DNA of 64,000 bases, from contig JAPEIS010000011.1 in assembly GCA_029531795.1 (NCBI GenBank), forward strand, positions 1,674,001 to 1,738,000. The letters run 5' to 3'. Made by a program: the position numbers and the translations under genes. Source of the DNA: Sclerotinia nivalis (taxonomy: Eukaryota; Ascomycota; Leotiomycetes; Helotiales; Sclerotiniaceae). Position 1 is the first letter of the stretch, and each line of letters opens with the position of its first letter. Below the pieces are notes generated by a model. It was given only the letters and a program-made list of their open reading frames with translations, was not told where the DNA came from and made no database searches. Below are positions 10,771-22,956 of the stretch, piece by piece.

Positions 10771-12408
10771 TCAAAAGGAAGCTTTTATATAACCTATCTT
10801 TCAATTACCAATATAACAACCAACAGACTTACTAAGAACCTTACACAACAAAAGTTCAAACACTTCCACTCTCTCCTAAACCTATAAAATATTAACAACA
10901 GAATCACAAAAATTAAATAAGAATAATTATAGATCATTTATTATATTATATTCATACAAACAAAACACCATTATAATACATACAAAACTAATGAAATTTG
11001 TTTATATATATATACAACATCAACTAATTCGTAATTATTATTACAATATCCTCCTATTCAAAAACTTATAATAAAACAAGAGCTATTTAATTCATTGCCG
11101 ACTTTTCTTAATATTTTTTATTTTTTATTTTTTATCGATATTTTTTCTCTCTTCGATCCTTGGTATAAAAGTGATGCTATTCAAAACTAAACAGGAAATC
11201 GATCGTATACATCTACAAACGAATTCTATCGAATTAATATACAATCGAAAACTTCCTTTATCCATTTTGATACAACTAGTATTATACATAATACTAACTG
11301 AAAGATATAATCTATTTACTAATTAATCGTATAAATATATAAACAAATTTCGTCAAATTTATATACAATTGAGGTCTTTTTTAATTCACTCTTATATAAT
11401 ACCTATCAGGATTTGGATCATTTCAAACATCACTTTTGTTGCCATCATAATTATCATACTGTGAAGGTAAAAAATGAGATAATTTACTTTCAGATTTTTT
11501 TTTCGGTTGTATTTTCTCTTTTCGAATATCATCGTACTCTTCGAAACTTCGTTGTATCGTTTGGTTAATTCGATTATATTAATCATGAACCATCTACAGT
11601 ATTATACATTTTCGAATAAAACATCACCATAATACTATATTAAATCGGTGAAATTTGATTGTATATATATATTACACTAGCTAATTCGTTATTACTAAAC
11701 AAAATCAACTATATCAATCAAATCGATCAATACATTACAATTTACGTTTATTTCTTCTGATCAATACAATTAAAACAATCAACTCTATCCAAATGATCAA
11801 TAGATCAACCTTATCAACATAATCATGAAATAATCAATTTGATCAATATAATCAATTAATCGACCAAATTGAACTACACTATCAATTTCAATCGGAATCG
11901 CTCGAAATCGATACTTATACATTATCAAAACCTATACTCTATATCTGATCAATCATTACTCTTTATAATCTTTCCTTATTGTTATAAATCGATTCTCGAT
12001 CTAGAGAATATATTACAAATAATTATATATTACCAAAATTATATATAATGATCTATAATCAATACATTATTGTATAATCATTATACTCTTTCCTATATCA
12101 TTTATATTATACAATCATCATATATTTTTTTACATCATTCGTATTCAAGCTATTCTAATTCCTTAATTATCTTTACAATTAATCAAACTGATCCTGATAT
12201 AATATTATAAGAAATCATACTTTATTAATACATTTCGTCAACCAGATAACGAAGATCTAATCTATATATACAATCTTCGATTGATAGGATCGAAGGTAAA
12301 TCATTCAATCAATTCTTATTCAATTAGATATTTAACTTTATCACTTTAATAAAACTATTTTCTCCCTGATCCCTTCAATGTGCTCTGTGATCATACTATC
12401 TCGTGATA
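10771..12408 (+). mobile_element. Copia element C1, right part with 3' LTR
   Basis: Resumes C1 at TCAAAAGGAAG, exactly where C1 stopped at 3088 once the AATAT duplication is allowed for. It carries the end of RNase H (about 10771-10910), the 1.1-kb 3' region with its repeats, the decayed purine tract and a 3' LTR. It is followed at 12409 by minus-strand copia C4, into which C1 is inferred to have inserted (TSD TATAT expected left of the window). Confidence 0.9.
12011..12408 (+). repeat. 3' LTR of C1 (copia, subtype A)
   Basis: 398 bp. Begins TATTACAAATAATT and ends ATCTCGTGATA. Same family as 3089-3489, with transitions. Confidence 0.93.
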
Positions 12409-13275
12409 TATATACTTGAAAATTGGTTTTATATTATCTTTTATTAATTCCAATCTTTCTGTTTTTATTCAAAAAGTAAATTCAACATTTGTATTTGTAG
12501 ATTCTATTCCAATTGAAATAGAAATTGTCAGATATTTTCTTTACAAATAAAGGGTTGTTTTTGTAAAGATAATCACAAAACTATATATCGAATATCTCAT
12601 TAAGGATTTGGTTTTTAAAGAACTTATATTGTATAAGTAAATTACAATTTATATTATTTTCATTTAAAGCTTGTCTAATAAACCCATTATAATTCGTATT
12701 TTGATCTATTTCGTAATTATTTCTTGATCTATACATTCTGATCTTTTATTGAATTTGTATATATATAAAAAAAAATGGCTCAAACTCAATATCTTTTTGT
12801 TTAATCTATTTTTCGAATAATATATCTCCTATAATCCCAATAACAAATATATCGTTATTCTATTTGATTTCTACGATTGTTAAATCATATTTATAATAAA
12901 TCCAAACAAAAAAACTTTGTATAATAAAAAACACTTTATTATAGATCTTCCTATAAAAAGAATACAAAAAAATCTTATTATTATATATTTCTTTGATTAC
13001 AAAAAGCTACAATATATTTATATACCCTTTATCAAAATCAAAAAGATTCTATTGGATTTTGTAAAATAGTTGAGATAACTAATGATTATTCAATATACAA
13101 AAGATGATCTGTTTTGTATATATATAAGTATAATCTGTATATTTGATACAAATGATATCTTTTATTTTGATATTTTTTATTACAAATACTAAATATTCGA
13201 ATACTTTTTTTTCTAAATGTTCTGAATGTTTATATTATAATTCATTTATATCTTTTTTTGAAAGAGATGAATTAT
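12409..13275 (-). pseudogene. Copia integrase region (C4)
   Basis: Minus-strand equivalent of 5540-6400 in C2, ending where C1 inserted. It contains the decayed integrase zinc-finger and core segments. The part near 12540-12700 matches 6130-6300 of C2 (the 'DLPDKL' region and beyond). Too many stops for residue-level calls. Confidence 0.65.
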
Positions 13276-13279
13276 AAGA

Positions 13280-13870
13280 TCAATAGAATGCTTTATTAAT
13301 TTTATAATTTATAATTAGATATATCAAAAAAGAATTATTTACAAAAATAAATAAAAGAATATTTGAGTAAATGGAAAATAATTTGTATTCTAGAAATATA
13401 AGATTTTCAGTATAAATACATTGAGCAATCATAATACTATTTGATAGATCCTCTTTTCGAAGAATATAATTGTATCCAGAATGCCACACATCAGTTTTCA
13501 ACAATCGAGCTTCCGAAATGATATTGATATAGAAACCAAGGATAAATATTATATCGTTTAAAACGAGATTATTATTAAAATGATCCTCTTTTATAATAAT
13601 ATTTTTGAATATATAGATACTATAATCTAAAATTTGAAAGATTGTAGTATTTGCTTTTATAAAATCATTAAAATTAGATAGTATATATTGTTTGTTATTA
13701 AAAAGAAAGATATCATTTATAATATATATAATATTATAATTATCAAACAGAATATTATTGGAAAGATAATAAACCCTTATAACAGTAAAATAAATCCCTA
13801 TTCGATCGATTCGAGTATCAAGGATAACAATATTGAGTATATATTCAGAAGGATTTATATTGGATTTCAT
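13280..13870 (-). pseudogene. Copia protease and pre-integrase, open for 196 codons (C4)
   Basis: The longest preserved copy of this segment. From the N end: MKSNINPSEYILNIVILDTRIDR, ILFDNYNIIYIIND (place of the catalytic D-S/T-G of the aspartic protease; Asp kept, the Gly is lost), ILDYSIYIFKNII, DIIFILGFYINIISEARLLKTDVWHSGYNYILR. This last part keeps the WHSGYNYxLR start of the pre-integrase segment that is interrupted in C2 and C5. The ATG is conserved in C2 (4923) and C5 (37869) and may be near the real gag-pol boundary, but these elements usually make one polyprotein. Confidence 0.75.
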
Positions 13871-14049
13871 CTATTCTTTCTTAATTTATTTAAAATATAT
13901 ATACTTTCAGAATTGTAAGTTTACTCGATTTCTAATTGTTTTAAGATCGAAATTAATATCAGATTATTTAGATATCAGTTTTGTTTTATCAATGAATATT
14001 AATTTTATAATTCAATAATTGTTTACAAGATACTAATATTCAAAAGTAT

Positions 14050-15260
14050 TCTTCTATTCAGCTTTCATTTTACAAGGATAATCCCAGATTCTATTGATAT
14101 TCTGATTATTTCTAGAATTAGATCCTTTTTTTTTTTTTTTTTTACTTTTTATCGTTTTGAAAAAAATTAAAAATAGAATATATACCTTCTTTGATTTTAG
14201 AAACGATTGAATTCTAGAAAACTAATCTTTCAAAGATATCTCCAAATTGTTTAAATGAAAGATTTGATACTCCGAATTGATTATTCATCTCGATCTATAT
14301 TATCATAGTATTTGTTTAGATTAAAAATATCCTGGTATCAACTATCTATAGAAAAATATTGATGATAACTTTATCCTATATTTTTATAATCTTATATATC
14401 TAAACTTTGATGAAAGCGATTATTCAATCTTTATATTATTTGATAGGGTTGATTCTATCAAATAATGATTATACTAGAATAGATTGATATTCATAAAGAA
14501 TTACAAATTTCACAAAAGTTATTATTAATATAAACTTTTGTTTAAATGAAAGAATGATTATTTTGAAAAAAAGAATCGTTATATTTTTATTAAAAATAGA
14601 TAGCTTTATAAAATATATTTATAGATATCTCAAAAAGCTTTACAATTCTATATATATTCTTGTTATCAATATTGATACTTTATTTGAAAAGTATTGAGTT
14701 TTGTAAATATATTTTGGAAAATAATTGAAAGTGAAATAGTAAATCTAAATAGAACGAATTCTGATATATAATCATTGGAATTATTTATTCTAATGTTTTT
14801 ATTTAGATTCTTTTTTGTTTGAATTATTACAAAGTATTCCGAGAATTCCTTTTGATATTGAGTTTGATTAATTCGATTGTACTTTGTTTGAAGATTGGTA
14901 ACGAAAAAAAAAACAAAAGATTTGATTGATAACTAATCAATCTGAGTACGAATTGGTTTATTCGTTAGATTTAAATTTGAAATAATAATACTTAAAATGG
15001 AAACGAATGAATTAATATCTAGATTGATTTGTTTCTAGATTCTTTAAATTAAATATTTGTTCTTCAAATAAAGATACTACTTTAATTATTAAATAAAAAT
15101 AATAAAAATAAAAGAATCATTTTGATCTTTTATTATATTAGAAAAAAGATAACTAAAAAGATTCGAATATTTGAATTTATAAAGAAAATAAGATTAAAAT
15201 AAAAAAGAATGATTCTTTGTAAGTTAAATAATTGTTGAATAGAAGTTTGAACAGATTAAA
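14050..15260 (-). pseudogene. Copia gag region (C4)
   Basis: Minus-strand copy of the C2 gag region 3520-4860, including the homopolymer at 14128-14143 that pairs with the A run at 4653-4670 of C2. Frame is broken repeatedly. The assignment rests on colinearity with C2 and on its place between 5' LTR and protease. Confidence 0.5.
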
Positions 15261-15278
15261 AACTACCGGGTTTATAAT

Positions 15279-15677
15279 TATCATGAAATAATACAATTAT
15301 AAAATATATTAAAAAGATCAGAGAAAAGATGATTATATTAAAGTGATAAAGTTAAATATCTAATTGAATAAAAATTAATTTAATAACTTTTCCTCGATCC
15401 TTTTTATCGAGAGTTGTATATATAGATTAGATCTTTGTTATTTAGTTGATGAGATACATTAATAAGGTATGAATTCTAATAATATCATATCAGGATTAGT
15501 TTGATTAATCGTAAGAATAATCAAGGATTTAGAATAGCTTGAATACGAATAATATAAGAAAATATACAATGATCGTATAATATAAATAATATAGGAAAGA
15601 ATATAATAATTATATAATGATGTAGTGATCGTAGATCACTATTCATGTGATTAGGTAACATATGATTACCCGTAACA
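15279..15677 (-). repeat. 5' LTR of C4 (copia, subtype A)
   Basis: 399 bp. On the minus strand it begins TGTTACGGGTAATCATATG, one of the best-preserved LTR starts, and ends TTTCATGATA. Confidence 0.93.
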
Positions 15678-16585
15678 ATTAACTATTATCAAAATCATTG
15701 AAGGAATCAAAACTATATATAAATTATATGATTTTGAAAATACAAAATGATTTTTAAAAATATATATTCTTTGTAATTGATCCAAGAAAAAGCTATAATT
15801 AATTTATAATATATATATTGAGAAGATTATTAAGAAATTTAAAGCAACAAATAGAACTACATATATCTTGTTTCCTATAATAGTATTTCGGAAAAATTCA
15901 GATCAAGCTTTTATATATATAATCAAATTGTATTAAAAGAAAATGGGATCAGTTTTATATATTACAATCACAATAAAAGCAGATGTTTTATTTGTTGTTT
16001 CGCAATTGAATTATTATTTGATTAATCTATCGATCGAATATATAAAAGCTATTGATTATTGTTTTGAATATTTTTAGAATACAAGGTTTCTTGTAATACA
16101 ATATAGCAATGATTAAATATTATAACTTTTTGTTTTCTTAAATACTTCTTTTGTAAATGATCTAGATATTTATAGATTATCCCAAAAATATATTATGTCT
16201 CTTTTCGATAATTTAATTGTATAAAAAGCATTTAAACAGGATATTATAATTATTTCAATTATTGAAGTTGAATCATTCAGTATCGAATATATATTAAAAG
16301 AAACTATAGCAATTCTATACTTTCTAAAGGAAATCGATTTTGCAATAAAAGAATCTATATCAATATTCTATAATAATCAGTAAGTAATTAAATTAATAGT
16401 TGATGAAAACGAACGAATAATTACAAAGTTTAAGCATATCGATATACAGAATATATAATTGTAATAGGAATACTTAAAAAGAAACTTTTATATAATTTAC
16501 TTTTCAATTATCGATATAATAATCGATAGGTTTACTAAGAATTTCATACAATAAAAATTCGAATACTTCCGTTCTTTCCTGAACC
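15678..16585 (+). mobile_element. Copia element C3, segment 1 (RT end and RNase H)
   Basis: Plus-strand copia sequence colinear with 2290-3110 of C1. It starts in the RT C-terminal part, where C4 interrupted it, and is in turn interrupted at 16586 by Gy1-a with the 5-bp duplication GAACC (16581-16585 and 27384-27388). The uninterrupted site can be read in C1 as CCTAAACCTATAAAATATT near 10874. Confidence 0.9.
15925..16585 (+). pseudogene. Copia RNase H and end of pol (C3)
   Basis: Reads ADVLFVVSQLNYYLINLSIEYIKAIDYCFEY, then FLNTSFVND where active enzymes have a catalytic Asp (LDASF). Next comes SIEYILKETIAILYFLKEIDFAIKE, then FYNNQ and VIKLIVDENERI. It ends RFTKNFIQ, stop, KFEYFRSFLNL at the Gy1-a insertion point. 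Stops sit at former Trp, Gln and Arg codons. Confidence 0.8.
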
Positions 16586-16748
16586 TATCACAGTGAGGGA
16601 AAAGGTATATATAGGGTTGATCTATAGTTGTACTACGAGGAGGGGAAGAAGGTCAAGGAGGTGATCTGACTATATAGAAATGAGTGTATATATATATGCT
16701 TAAGGTATATATGATTATATATAGATGAAAAAAGATGAATCTGTAATA
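16586..16748 (-). repeat. 3' LTR of Gy1-a
   Basis: 163 bp. The plus strand begins TATCACAGTGAGGGAAAAGG and ends GATGAATCTGTAATA; in element sense it starts TGTTACGGGTTCATC-like and ends CCGTGACA-like. Between it and the chromodomain (16749-17160) is 3' untranslated sequence with no recognised gene. Confidence 0.93.
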
Positions 16749-17159
16749 GTATTTCCTTTTTAAGAAATTTATTTGATCTTAAATGGATGTTTAAAAAATA
16801 AAGAAAAGTAAAGAAAAAATATAGGTCTTTTTTTTCAATTAGATTTTTGAACAAAAACGTATGGTATCTTTTAATGATGTTATATTTTTCAATATATGAT
16901 ATCTCAAACGCTATATTTTTTATTGTAATAATATGTAATATACTTTTAGGCGAAACGAATAATCTTGATGCAAATAGATCTTTGTAGAATGAGTGTAGTA
17001 ATTATATTATATGATTTCGGTTGCAAATTCTGTGATTCCGATTGCAATATAGCAGTGTCGGAGTGTTTTAGAATCCAAATTGATGATTTTGGTTTTTTTG
17101 AATAAAGGCGATGATATTCGATAAGAACTTTCTTGTTATTCTTTAAATTATTAGCTAGT

Positions 17160-17265
17160 TGTTAAATTAATATATAGTATTTTTATTTGATCAAATAATG
17201 GTAGTTATCCTTATTGTGATTATCTAGAACTCCTTCAAATATTCATTTTTAAATAGGTTTATTTT
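17160..17265 (-). pseudogene. Chromodomain at integrase C-terminus (Gy1-a)
   Basis: Minus strand reads IFEGVLDNHNKDNYHYLIK, matching the chromodomain core 'VExILDxRxxxxxxxYLVKWKGY'. The Trp before IFEG is TGA here but TGG in Gy1-c. Integrase chromodomains bind modified histone tails and steer chromoviruses into heterochromatin, which fits the pile-up of elements here. The following WxGY part is lost. Confidence 0.75.
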
Positions 17266-17639
17266 CATTGTTGTTCTATTTCAAAACTTTGTTTTGTATA
17301 GTCAGGGATTCTGATTCGTTAATCGTTGTTTGAGCTGGGAAATGAGGATTAGTATAAACTAAAAGTAAAAGAGAATGATGGAAAATAGAAAAGATTTTAA
17401 TGTTTTTAGATAATTGAATAAAATAAATATGAAGATAAATCTTGATAATCTTGTAAGAATTGATTTATTTATTATTTAGTTTCTTTGTTTTATATAAGAT
17501 TTTTATATTTTTGATATTGATATAGATTTTCTGATCAATTGTATAACAAAATGAATTAAAATAATAATGATTAGTATAGTTTTTATAAATAGTAATTGTT
17601 TGTTATATAAAAATGCGAAATTGCTTTAAGATATATTTT

Positions 17640-18400
17640 ATATGATTCACAATCCGATTATCTTTAAAGAATTCCTGTTTTTGTATTAGAGTTATATTTG
17701 ATGAATAAGGTTTATTAAGTTCAATATTTAGATATAGATTAAAGCTATAATTAGTAAAGAAGGGCGAATAATCAATCGTTTTAGAAATTATATTATTGAA
17801 TGCAAATTCGGTTAAGGATAGCTAATCCAACTAATCGTTTTGATAGTAGTTAATAAAAGCTTGTAAATATTGTTTCAGAATTGAGTTAATATATTCGGTT
17901 TGATTATTTGTTTGAAAATGAAAAGTTGAAGAGTGTTTTAAGGTAATTCCTAATTGTTTTGAAAATTGTAATTAGAATTCTGATACGAATTGTATTTTCT
18001 GATTGGAAATAATATTGTTTGGAAGTCTATGAAATGTATAAATATAGTTGATAAAGGTATCGATTAGTTTTTTTGTTGTTAGTGTATATATATTGATGAA
18101 ATGTTTCATTTTGGTTAGTTTGTAGATTATTATTAAGATATGTTTATAAGTAGAATTATAATGAGTGTAATTTGAGAGTAATGTAATATAATCGATTGAG
18201 ATATTAGATTATATACGAAAAGGGATAGGTAATGATTTCAAAAATCCAGGAGGTATCGATTTAGACGATTTGATATAAATACAAAGGTTGTAGATCTTTA
18301 TATAGGATGCGATTTCTAAATATATATTAGATTATTAATATGTATAAGAGATAAAATCGATTGTTTTAATTCGATTAAAATGATTGGTAGGATCAAAAGA
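17640..18400 (-). pseudogene. Integrase (Gy1-a)
   Basis: Family order is visible on the minus strand: zinc-finger remnant, then PPGFLKSLPIPFRI, SNISIDYITLL (first catalytic Asp, kept), HILIIIYKLTKMKHFI, FHRLPNNIISNQKIQFVSEF, QTNNQTEYINSILKQYL, TEFAFNNIISKTIDYSPFFTNYSFN. The second catalytic Asp, in the usual 'IxSDRGxxF', is Asn (GAT to AAT). Few stops in this stretch, but several in the zinc-finger part. Integrates element DNA; inactive here. Confidence 0.88.
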
Positions 18401-18899
18401 ATGAATCCGATAAATAATTTGAAATTTGAGTTTATTGTTTAATAGAATCTAAAACTTATCTCAATAGTAAATTCTATTATTTTAGATCGAACAATTCTGT
18501 ATAGTGATCTGAAGAGTTTTACGATACTTTTTTGGCTATTTAGTTATCGATAGATTATTAAGAATAGAGATGAATTGATCTGTAATATCGGATCTAGTAT
18601 ATATTGTATCGATTAGGGTATCAATTGATTGGTTGTGGAATGGTATTATTGTTTTTATTAATACTAAATTGATATACTCAATCAAATCCTTATAAAAATC
18701 GGTATCAAAATGGTTCTAAAGAAGGATAATATATTTTCGATTTTTTAGATGTTTATCATTTGGATCAAAACAATATAATCGATTTTCGTGTTTTTTATTT
18801 AGTATATTTAATCGAATAACTTTGTTTTCTGATCGATAGATTATATAGAAATTATATTGAAACAAAAATTCGGATTATCGTATTTGTTATTGATTGAAA

Positions 18900-19240
18900 G
18901 CCTTTATGATTATAAAATATTCGAAATTCTTATAATTAATGAGAATCTCGAATTTCTTTTGTAAATTCTAAAATTCTAGATATTATTTTTTTATTGTTTT
19001 AATAATAGCGAATAGTTCTTTATTGTAGATTTTATAATTATATTTTGTTATTGTATATTTAGATGAAAAATAAATAATTAAATGTAAAACGTTATTATTA
19101 TTGTATTACAAGAGAACTTCTTTTAAGGTTTAATCGAAAGTATTGGTTTTCAAAACAATTTTCTGTTTGTAATCGAAATATATCAAAATTAGTATCGTTG
19201 TGAAAGTTCTTTTTAAAGTATCAAAAGCCTTTATATGATC
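18900..19240 (-). pseudogene. RNase H (Gy1-a)
   Basis: Reads LIYFDYKQKIVLKTNTFD, stop, TLKEVLLQYNNNNVLHLIIYFSSKYTITKYNYKIYNKELFAIIKTIKK. This is the gypsy RNase H block 'ETDASDxAxGxVLxQxxxxxxxPIAYxSRxLxxAExNYxxxxKELLAIV'. The first catalytic Asp of the DAS motif is Asn (NTF). The W at the stop is a TGG to TAA/TGA-type loss. Confidence 0.85.
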
Positions 19241-19299
19241 TGTAATTCAATTCTATATAACGTTCTTTTGTAAAAGGTTATTGAAAGGGTGATAAATCT

Positions 19300-19990
19300 T
19301 TGAAAAATCTTTTATAAAATGTTAATAGAAGTTAACGAAATTAAGAAATCGTTGTAAATCCTTTATATACAAAAGCAATTCCCAAAATATAATAACCATG
19401 ATTTTTTTTGGATTTATTTCAATATTCTCGATTGTAATAATAAAACTCAAATACTTTATCTTTGTGATTTCGAATTTGTATTTATTAATATCAATCTGTA
19501 ATCTAATATTTATTAGCTTTTGAATTATTTGATAAATATACTCTTTATATTTTACAGGATTATCAAAGTAGATTAAAACATTATCGAAATATACAATACA
19601 ATATTTATTCAATTCGTCGAAAAGCGTATAATTGATATAATATTGGAATAATACAAATATATTACAAAAATCGAAAAATATAATTAGAAATTCAAAAAGA
19701 TCAAAACGAATAATGAATATAGTTTTCCATTCATCCTTTTCAGCAATTCGTAATTTATTAAACACTGCAATGATATCAAATTTGATATAAATTTTTGTAT
19801 TATAAAAAATATCTAGCATTTTGCAAACGATGAATAATAAATAGCAATTTTTTATAATAACGTTATTGAATCCTCGATAATTTTAACAAATACAGACTCT
19901 TTTTTCAAACTTGATGACCAACAACAAAAAAGAAGTATATTGCAATTTCGATTCCCGAATGAATTCTTTGAAAAGATTATCATCGAATTA
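19300..19990 (-). pseudogene. Reverse transcriptase (Gy1-a), open for 165 codons
   Basis: The segment 19322-19819 is open without a stop. It reads MLDIFYNTKIYIKFDIIAVFNKLRIAEKDEWKT (motif A region, FDxxxAxxxxR), FDLFEFLIIFFDFCNIF (family FGLxNAPATF), then YFDN at 19580-19591 where active enzymes have YLDD, and ends DLQRFLNFVNFY (family FLGxxNFYRRF). Asp to Asn at the second catalytic Asp and Gly to Asp/Asn changes are all G to A transitions. Upstream, to about 19990, SFLLLVIKFEKRVCICQNYR matches the 'VxKKDGxxRxCVDYRxLN' block. Confidence 0.92.
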
Positions 19991-21199
19991 TTTGTATACC
20001 ATCATCAACTTTATTAATAATAGAAAATGGTTTTTGAAATAAAATGATTTTTTATTAGATAACAATTTAATCTTGTGATTTCAGATTTAACGAAGCGATA
20101 GCTTATCTATATAATATAAAAGAAAAATAGAAAGTTTATCTTATAATTATATAAAAAGCCTTTATTATATTTGATCATTATTGAAAGAAGATTTACCGAT
20201 TAAAAATTTGTCGATATTAGTTTCAGAGATCTTTCGCAGATGAAGCAATTTATAACAATTGTATATAAAATCATGAAATTGCAATAAAGTTTTAGAAAAT
20301 ATCTTTACTATATTATCCTGCTTTTATAAAATCGATCGAAAATCCCTTTTTGTAAATATCAGGAATAATATAATTTATCGCAAATAATCTTATTTAATAG
20401 CTTTCTGGATAGCATTCAATTCATTCTATATCAATTAAATAACCCGAATATTATCTTGTTAATAAAACAAAACAAAGTTAGAAGCTTGCAATTAACGAAT
20501 ATTATCCATATTTAGATTTGTATTCTTGTAAACGAGTATAAAGAATTCTTTAATAGAAAATAAAAACAAATAGTTTTTTGGATTATAAACAAAGCGATAT
20601 CGATTTGCAATTTTCAAAATCGATTTTGAATATGGATAATTGGGAATCATCTATATTTGATTATTTGATTTTCTGTAATGCTTTGTTCGATAATGATTCA
20701 TATCAAATATCAAACCTTATTGAAATTCGAGATCAATAGAAGAATCGTTAGATTATAATATGTAATCCTCATTTGGTATCGCTTCGATAAAAGATTTTTT
20801 GTAAAGAGCTCCTTTAAAAACAGAAAGTATTTGAATAAATAAAGAATCGATATTATCCTTTGAATAATCCTCGATATAAAAAGAACGATATTTATAAATT
20901 ATATATTTAGTTTTTATATTAGAATCGATAAGGAATTTATTTAAAGGTTCGATAGTATTGATAACCTATTATAGAATAATTTTTGTTAGATCCTTTTGTT
21001 TTTTAATTGGAGATAGGATTGTTGATACGATAATTGGTTTTGAATTATGATATATCAAACAATTGGAAGTACGATAATTTGAAAAGAATGTTAAATTCAT
21101 TTCTATTCAATTGATAGTAGAATTGTAATATTGCAATTACGATAAATCAAAGATTAATAATGTCTCTGATGAAAACTGGATGATATAAAAAGATCAATA

Positions 21200-21400
21200 T
21201 TTATAATGATCTTCTATAGCGATTTTTATTACAAAATATTCTGTAATTCTGTCGATAACCTTTTTATCAGTAAATCAAAACTCGTAAGGATAAAGTAAGA
21301 ATTATATTTTAATATTATATTTGAAAACAAAAGAATAATCAGCGAAGGCTTTTCTAGAGTATCTATTATCAATAAGATTTGTAACAATAAAAAGATTTTC
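21200..21400 (-). pseudogene. Aspartic protease region (Gy1-a)
   Basis: Decayed gypsy protease that would mature the Gag-Pol polyprotein. The homologous place in Gy1-c, Gy2-a and Gy2-b reads LIDNGYS, an altered D-S/T-G active site. In Gy1-a only the following strand pattern (FADYSFVFKYNI and VIDRITEYFVIKIAIEDHYKY) is clear. The 1.2 kb between it and RT (19990-21200) is the PR-RT spacer with no recognised motif. Confidence 0.55.
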
Positions 21401-21609
21401 ATATATAGGGAATATAATAGTTTTAATAAATAGGGATTTACTATTTATAAAATTGAATTGCAATAGTTTATATCTATCTATTCCTCGATTTATTTTTTTG
21501 CATTTAGTATTCCTTTATAAACGATTTTTCGCAAAGGTTAATCTTTTCCTTATTCGGAATTTTCCTTGATTGAATTAGATGTAGAAACAACCTCTTCTGG
21601 CTCGATATA

Positions 21610-22956
21610 ATCTTGTTATTGTACCTGATTCAGATATTGTTGGTTTTGTACTCAATTACCAATATATCCTCCTCGAAATCCATCGCGGTTATTGTTAAAT
21701 CTATTAATACCTTGGAAAACCGGGGCGGTAGTATATTGAACAGAAGTCAGATTAATTGAGACGATGGTATTATAGTTGGAAAAGGTATTAATAGAAATCT
21801 ATTTGTCGGAAAGAAGATTATTGTTGATATTATAAATAATATAATAATCAATTTGAAGATAATCGATTCTATTACAATAATTATAAGAAATTGTAAAATT
21901 AAATTTTTAATTTTTATTTTGTTGATTCTTTTATTGTTATCCTTTTTGTTTTATTATATCGAAATCTATAGAATCATTATCACTAATAATAAATGTATTA
22001 CTAGAATTTTTATTATAATATTCGATATCACAAAGATTCTAATTTCAAGTAGAGAATTTCTTTTGTCAATTATCAATATCGTCGGTAATACAAAGGTTCG
22101 AGTTATTAATGATTAAAGTTCGAAAAGAGATAACAATATTTTGTTTTATTATATTAATAATCTCGCGATCAGATTTATAACAAAAATTAATAAGGTAAGA
22201 TAATATAGAAAAGAAAGTCAAAAAGAACTCTTTTGAATTTATAAAAAACTTATCGAATTTGAATGAAGCTTTTCTTTCAATATCCACAGAGATATATAAT
22301 TTATCCAATTTGATCAAAAACAAAGCAGTAAAATCGAAACAAATAAAATCGTCAACAAATCTAGTGATATTTATAATACATTTTTGTTGTATTTGATTAT
22401 CGAGAAGATTAATAGTGTAGTTAATCTTCTTTTGTTCAAAAATAAAGAATTGTAAGTCGATTATCTAATAAAATTGCAAATCTAATTTCCAGGATTGATA
22501 GTTCTTTTAACAAACAAGAATATTAGATTTTTTGCTTTTAAAAATAAATAGATCTTTTTGAATTTGGTAAAGAATGATCGGTTTCTGACTAATAGTAATA
22601 CTACTGGTGTCCAATTGAACTTGTTTACCAATTAAGATACAAAGAAGTCTAACATTTTCCATTTTGAATTTCTCGATCTTATTTGTTTAAATAATAATAT
22701 AAATAATTTAAATAATAAAGCGATCTTCGATAACAAAGAAAATATAATTCAGATAAGTAATTTGTTTGTTAGGATTGATAACAAGATTTAGCATCATCAG
22801 AGTATCCAATTCTGCTAGGATTTGCATAATAGTAAACCATTGACCGAAGACTTGTTGAATTCCGATACAAACTCTTTTGATAGAAGTAAGAATCGCACCA
22901 CCAGTAGATATAGAACCAGAAGCTATTATAAAAAGAATTGCAATTGTACAAAAGTA
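21610..22956 (-). pseudogene. Gag (Gy1-a)
   Basis: Minus strand. The N part reads SISTGGAILTSIKRVCIGIQQVFGQWFTIMQILAELDTLMMLNLVINP (about 22900-22760). The open segment 22066-22323 reads LIKLDKLYISVDIERKASFKFDKF, a helix block equivalent to the retrotransposon gag domain ('FLxxLxxxYxxxD...A...L..L'). Gy1-d preserves the same gag up to a zinc knuckle. Just upstream, gag is cut by the G+C-rich solo LTR at 22957-23193. Gag forms the virus-like particle and binds element RNA. Frame is broken in several places. Confidence 0.7.

Larger units (their letters stand above)
12409..15677 (-). mobile_element. Copia element C4, 5' part, minus strand
   Basis: Read on the minus strand from 15677: 5' LTR, primer site region, gag, protease, pre-integrase and integrase, stopping at 12409 where C1 has inserted. 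The remaining 3' half must lie left of the window. The right flank is plus-strand C3 from 15678 (ATTAA is the expected target duplication). Confidence 0.85.
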
